DNA from: Desulfobacterales bacterium
GTDB lineage: Bacteria > Desulfobacterota > Desulfobacteria > Desulfobacterales > C00003106
Length of the DNA stretch: 8,051 bases
Assembly: GCA_030613165.1 (NCBI GenBank)
Contig: JAUWMN010000056.1
Span: 1-8,051 of the forward strand
Direction of reading: 5' to 3'
The notes under the pieces are model-generated. The model saw only the letters and a list, made by a program, of their open reading frames with translations, was not told the DNA's origin and made no database searches. Positions 5,227 to 8,051 of the stretch are shown in pieces. The stretch's first letter is position 1. Every line of letters starts with the position of its first letter. Position numbers and translations under genes: made by a program.

Positions 5227-5255
5227 TTGACATTCATCGACATTTTTGGGTTAAT
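5227..5255 (+). promoter_or_regulatory. Likely sigma70 promoter of the PA2779/PA2778/TPR cluster
   Basis: TTGACA (5227-5232), a 17-bp spacer and GTTAAT (5250-5255, four of six consensus bases) make a reasonable promoter. Transcription would start near 5262, leaving a leader of about 47 bases before the ATG at 5309. Just upstream, TGTCC occurs three times (5199, 5212 and 5222), which could be a binding site but is irregularly spaced. Confidence 0.45.
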
Positions 5256-5308
5256 CGTCATTGTAATTTAGGCCCTGAATACGTTCCAAACAAAGAAAGG
5301 ACTTAAAC

Positions 5309-5713
5309 ATGTTGCGAAAAATGGTATGTCCGCCCTTGGCGCTGGCTGTTGCGATCTGGTTTACCTGGTTTTTTTATCTTAATGGCGTAGCTGATGCCGC
5401 ATTGTCTCCATCCAAGACCCTGACACCGGGTGTCGATTTTCATTCATCTGAAGACCTGGCAAAGGTAAAAAATCTCCTTGAAAGAAAAGAGGTGCGGGAA
5501 AAACTGATTGCATTTGGCATGCAGCCCGATGAGGTAGAGGAAAAGCTCGTCCAAATGAGTCCCGACCAAGTTCATCTGTTGGCACAGATGTCGGACCGGG
5601 TAGCAATGGGAGGCGGCGTTCTGGAAGCAATCATCGCGCTTCTTGTTATTGCTTTGCTGGTTGTACTGATTATCAAAGTAATGGACAAAGAGATCATAAT
5701 ACGTTCAAAATAG
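5309..5713 (+). CDS. PA2779-family membrane protein
   Basis: The 134-residue protein matches the layout of PA2779-family proteins. It has an N-terminal signal or anchor segment (about residues 8-30), a helical periplasmic region (about 45-98) with KVKNLLERKEVREKLIAFGM and MSPDQVHLLAQMSDRV, then Gly-Gly-Gly (101-103) leading into a hydrophobic span (104-123) and the short charged tail MDKEIIIRSK. Members are small envelope proteins of unknown function that typically sit next to a PA2778-type cysteine peptidase, as here, 13 bp downstream. The start is supported by AAAGGA (5296-5301), seven bases before ATG. Because the triglycine precedes a hydrophobic stretch, it could be cut by the neighbouring C39-like enzyme; that is speculation. 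Confidence 0.8.
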   Translation: MLRKMVCPPLALAVAIWFTWFFYLNGVADAALSPSKTLTPGVDFHSSEDLAKVKNLLERKEVREKLIAFGMQPDEVEEKLVQMSPDQVHLLAQMSDRVAMGGGVLEAIIALLVIALLVVLIIKVMDKEIIIRSK

Positions 5714-5726
5714 TGATCCGAACCGG

Positions 5727-6311
5727 ATGATTCGATTGACGACCTATTCGAGCCGGACTATAAACGCGATTTTGGGTCTGGCCTTTTTTTGCACTTTTAA
5801 CGGTTGCTTTTTTGCCGATTTTGTTCGTTGGGACTCTTCTCCGCCTTCCTTATTATTGCAAGTCCCTTTTGTCGAACAGAAAGGCAACTTTTGCGGCCCG
5901 GCCGCTGTAACCATGGTACTTTCCTTTTACGGCGTGCCGGTTAGCCAACAAGAAGTGGCGGAAAAGACATTTACCCCAAGCCTCAATGCTTCCCTTCTTC
6001 CTGACTTAGAGAACTACGTCAATGAACTTCCCGGGTTTGCGGCATTGTCTGCCTCGCTCTCCTTGGAGGAGCTGGAAAAGAAGATCCAGAAAGGATATCC
6101 GACTATTGTTTTGGTGGACGAAGGTATCGGGCCCTATCAGGTATTACACTACATGGTTGTTGTTGGGATAGATCGGTCCCAAGACACGATTGTTTGTCAT
6201 ACACGAAAGGACATAAACAAGGTCTTCCGCACAGGGTGTTTTTTGAAAAAATGGCAAAAAATGAATAACTTGGCGTTGACAATCTCGCCTGAAGAGACGC
6301 AGGCGCGATGA
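5727..6311 (+). CDS. PA2778-family C39-like cysteine peptidase
   Basis: The 194-residue protein has a papain-like C39 peptidase domain. The oxyanion Gln and catalytic Cys lie in VPFVEQKGNFCGPAAVTMVL (about Gln51 and Cys56), and the catalytic His is in VLHYMVVVGID (His141). The third residue, usually Asp about 17 positions later, is not obvious: the region reads VCHTRKD, with only Asp155 or Asp162 as candidates. The N-terminus is an export signal ending CTFNGC; Cys27 could be lipidated, but Phe at -3 makes this a poor lipobox. No Shine-Dalgarno is visible before ATG 5727, so translation may depend on coupling with the upstream PA2779-like gene. As I recall, Pseudomonas PA2778 joins this domain to TPR repeats in one protein. 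Here the repeats are in the next gene. The envelope substrate is unknown. Confidence 0.82.
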   Translation: MIRLTTYSSRTINAILGLAFFCTFNGCFFADFVRWDSSPPSLLLQVPFVEQKGNFCGPAAVTMVLSFYGVPVSQQEVAEKTFTPSLNASLLPDLENYVNELPGFAALSASLSLEELEKKIQKGYPTIVLVDEGIGPYQVLHYMVVVGIDRSQDTIVCHTRKDINKVFRTGCFLKKWQKMNNLALTISPEETQAR

Positions 6312-6325
6312 GGGTATTGTAAGAT

Positions 6326-7060
6326 ATGGCATTCCCACACCGATTCCTGACAAGTTCCCTCTTTGCGGTATTTTGCCTTTTATGGGCACTTTTCCAGGCA
6401 GGGGGTTGTTGCAGTATTCCTGAGATTATCGTGCTGGATGATCCGCTGACTCCTGAAGAGCACAACGATCTTGGTGTTGCTTACGAGACAGAAGGAAAAT
6501 ACGACCTTGCCATCAAGGAATACCAAAAAGCCCTTAAGAAAAACCCTTCTCTTCTGGTCAGCAAGGTCAATCTGGGTAACGCATACGCCCGGCAGGGACA
6601 ATACCCAAAAGCCGTTTCTGTTTATGAGGATGCGGTTAAAAGAGAGACAGAGGTGGTCCCTGAGCTATGGAACAACCTGGCGTGGGTCTATTATAAGATC
6701 GGGGAAAAAACAACAAAAGCTGAACAGCTCTGCCGTGAGGCCATAGAGGCAGATCCTTTAAACCGATACCTCTATTGGGATACATTGGGAGAAGTGTTAA
6801 CAGCAAGAGGTAAAATCCATGAGGCCATAGAGGCGTTCCGCTCGTCCATTATTACCACTCCGAAAGGAGACCATAAGACCCTGATAAGGACCTATATTCA
6901 TATGGCAAAGGCATACTGTGCCGCAGGCTTAAAGGGCGAGGCCGAAGAGAGCATCAATACAGCATTGTCCTACAGACCTACCGAAATCGTAAAGGAAGAG
7001 CTTGATGCGCTCCTTTCCGATGTCCGCAAAGCGTGTCCGTATGATTTCCCAGCAAAATAA
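6326..7060 (+). CDS. Tetratricopeptide-repeat lipoprotein
   Basis: This 244-residue exported protein consists almost wholly of tetratricopeptide repeats. The N-terminus has a hydrophobic signal (residues 7-24) ending QAGGCC, with a possible lipidated Cys28. About five repeats follow at roughly 42-75 (EEHNDLGVAYETEGKYDLAI), 76-109, 112-146 (ELWNNLAWVYYKIGEKTTKA), 147-180 and 185-219. TPRs bind partner proteins. The position 14 bp after the C39-like peptidase gene suggests it scaffolds or presents substrates to that enzyme, replacing the fused TPR region of PA2778 homologues. It has its own signal sequence, so it is a true separate gene, not a frameshifted half. AGGG (6311-6314) is 11 bases before the ATG, a weak ribosome binding site. 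Confidence 0.85.
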   Translation: MAFPHRFLTSSLFAVFCLLWALFQAGGCCSIPEIIVLDDPLTPEEHNDLGVAYETEGKYDLAIKEYQKALKKNPSLLVSKVNLGNAYARQGQYPKAVSVYEDAVKRETEVVPELWNNLAWVYYKIGEKTTKAEQLCREAIEADPLNRYLYWDTLGEVLTARGKIHEAIEAFRSSIITTPKGDHKTLIRTYIHMAKAYCAAGLKGEAEESINTALSYRPTEIVKEELDALLSDVRKACPYDFPAK

Positions 7061-7153
7061 TCGAGTTTTGTAACATTTTCCTTCTTCGGATTCTTGCAAA
7101 GAGCCGTAAGGTTTTGAATTGAAAAACCCCTGGAATTGTGTTTTAAAACATTC

Positions 7154-7753
7154 ATGAAATATGGGCCGCTTATTTCCATCCCACTTTTCCTCTCCCTTTT
7201 TTCCGCGAGTGTATCGGCCCATCCACACGTTTTCATTGAGAGCTCCCTTACAGTCGTCTTTGATGAAAAAGGCTTGGCCGGATTTAAGGTTCGATGGGTT
7301 TTTGATGAAATGTTCAGCAGTGTAATCATCCATGATTTCGACGAGAACGGAAACGGCACGTTCGAATCTTCGGAAGTCAAGAAGCTGGAACAAGGGGCTT
7401 TTACCAACCTGAAAAACTTCGATTATTTCACCCTTATAAAGATAAGCGGGCAGGATTTTAAGGTACAATATATTCGATATTTTTCATCGAGCATCCAGGC
7501 AAATAGCGTTATTTACGATTTCTTTGTTCCATGCCATGTTACCGGCATTTCCACTTTCAAGGACGTAAGAATACTCTTTTGCGATAAGGAGAACTATTCC
7601 TACTTTTCTTTCATCCAGGATAAACCTGTTCAATTTGAAAACGGCACTATGTTCGATTTTCAGTATGAGATATCTCACGACAAAGAGCATCCTGATTTTT
7701 TTTGCAGGTATGTCAAACAGGTCACATTGAGGTTCCGAAAGAAGAATGGCTAA
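7154..7753 (+). CDS. DUF1007 family periplasmic protein
   Basis: The 199-residue protein carries a signal peptide (about 1-22, ending SVSA) and begins its mature part with HPHVFIESS, the hallmark of DUF1007 (COG3683) proteins that accompany NicO/RcnA-type nickel/cobalt permeases. Residues 63-74, DENGNGTFESSE, fit an EF-hand calcium loop (acidic or amide residues at 1, 3 and 5, Gly at 6, hydrophobic at 8, Glu at 12). His-rich mature N-termini in this family are thought to bind metal. ATG 7154 gives the cleanest signal peptide. An in-frame TTG at 7136 would add six residues, and neither start has a good Shine-Dalgarno. It lies 93 bp after the TPR gene, so it may have its own promoter. Its end overlaps the permease gene by 8 bp, implying translational coupling and shared work in metal transport. 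Confidence 0.85.
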   Translation: MKYGPLISIPLFLSLFSASVSAHPHVFIESSLTVVFDEKGLAGFKVRWVFDEMFSSVIIHDFDENGNGTFESSEVKKLEQGAFTNLKNFDYFTLIKISGQDFKVQYIRYFSSSIQANSVIYDFFVPCHVTGISTFKDVRILFCDKENYSYFSFIQDKPVQFENGTMFDFQYEISHDKEHPDFFCRYVKQVTLRFRKKNG

Positions 7754-8051
7754 GATTTTTACCCTTGTTTTATTACTATATATAGTGCTAATTCCGGCTT
7801 GGAGCGGAGCGGGGGATAATCCCTTTGTTTCAAAAGAAACAGCAAAAAAACCGGCTGCACACCCCTCGTATTTGTCCGAAATTTATAGCAAGATCTCCCA
7901 GTGGCAGCACAAACTCAACAAAGAGTTATCCTCTTTGATTCGTGAAGTCAAAACTTCAGGCTCCCCAAAGACGTTTCTTACCTTGATCCTGATTTCGTTC
8001 TTTTACGGCGTTATACACTCTGCCGGGCCCGGTCACGGAAAGCCAATCGCC
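7746..8051 (+). CDS. NicO/RcnA-family Ni/Co permease (5' part, cut by window end)
   Basis: The first 102 codons are present. They encode an N-terminal export or membrane segment (MAKIFTLVLLLYIVLIPAWS), a charged periplasmic stretch with SEIYSKISQWQHKLNKELSS, and the start of a transmembrane helix, LTLILISFFYGVIHSAGPGH, followed by GKP at the window edge. The H-x-A-G-P-G-H-G-K signature is diagnostic for the NicO/RcnA/UreH-like nickel/cobalt transporter superfamily (COG2215 type), in which the histidines handle the metal. ATG 7746 overlaps the stop region of the DUF1007 gene (7751-7753). The upstream AAAGAAG may serve as a ribosome binding site. Whether it exports or imports metal, and which ion, cannot be told from this fragment. 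Confidence 0.9.
   Translation, partial: MAKIFTLVLLLYIVLIPAWSGAGDNPFVSKETAKKPAAHPSYLSEIYSKISQWQHKLNKELSSLIREVKTSGSPKTFLTLILISFFYGVIHSAGPGHGKPIA

Noticed and set aside
6929..7468. Long reverse-strand open frames over the end of the TPR gene and the start of the DUF1007 gene
   Set aside because: They oppose two genes with clear family signatures and show no recognisable domain or convincing start region.

Overview
The window looks like a chromosomal segment of a mesophilic, moderate-GC Gram-negative bacterium. The best guess is a Desulfobacterota (deltaproteobacterial) relative. This rests on the gene families present (lipoproteins, a PA2779/PA2778 pair, DUF1007 with NicO), the frequent use of TTG as a possible start, and several short palindromic repeat elements. 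The lineage is inferred from style and gene content, not from a marker gene.

Layout. Positions 1-613 hold no protein gene. They contain a short inverted-repeat element (124-310) with a 5-bp target duplication, a complete tRNA-Cys(GCA) gene (376-450), a truncated end of the same element (463-497) and a hairpin-rich leader (526-579). A two-gene unit follows (614-1998): a SpeD-like pyruvoyl decarboxylase and a DUF2156 / phosphatidylglycerol lysyltransferase C-terminal-domain protein, overlapping by 52 bp. Positions 1999-2457 carry two more elements: a second full copy of the first family (2060-2201, target duplication AAACA) and a related chimeric element (2264-2428) with different ends. The latter stops just upstream of an M16 zinc protease gene (2458-3675). 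A MerR-like regulator (3722-4180) and a small lipoprotein (4197-4676) form a likely operon. A fourth palindromic element (4682-4848) lies between the lipoprotein and a small reverse-strand gene (4845-5102), and it supplies that gene's stop codon.

From a divergent intergenic region (5103-5308) a forward cluster starts: PA2779-like membrane protein, PA2778-like C39-type cysteine peptidase and a TPR lipoprotein. These are followed by a periplasmic DUF1007 protein and the beginning of a NicO/RcnA-type Ni/Co permease, cut by the window end. The DUF1007 and permease genes overlap and probably act together in metal transport. The first three probably form an envelope proteolysis module of unknown substrate.

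The points most worth following up are the modular MITE-like family, whose shared hairpin core carries two different sets of ends; the 24-bp unit inserted twice in one copy; the SpeD homologue with altered substrate-side residues next to a GNAT-fold aminoacyltransferase; and the peptidase next to a possible membrane substrate with a Gly-Gly-Gly motif. No CRISPR array, phage module or complete transposase gene is visible.
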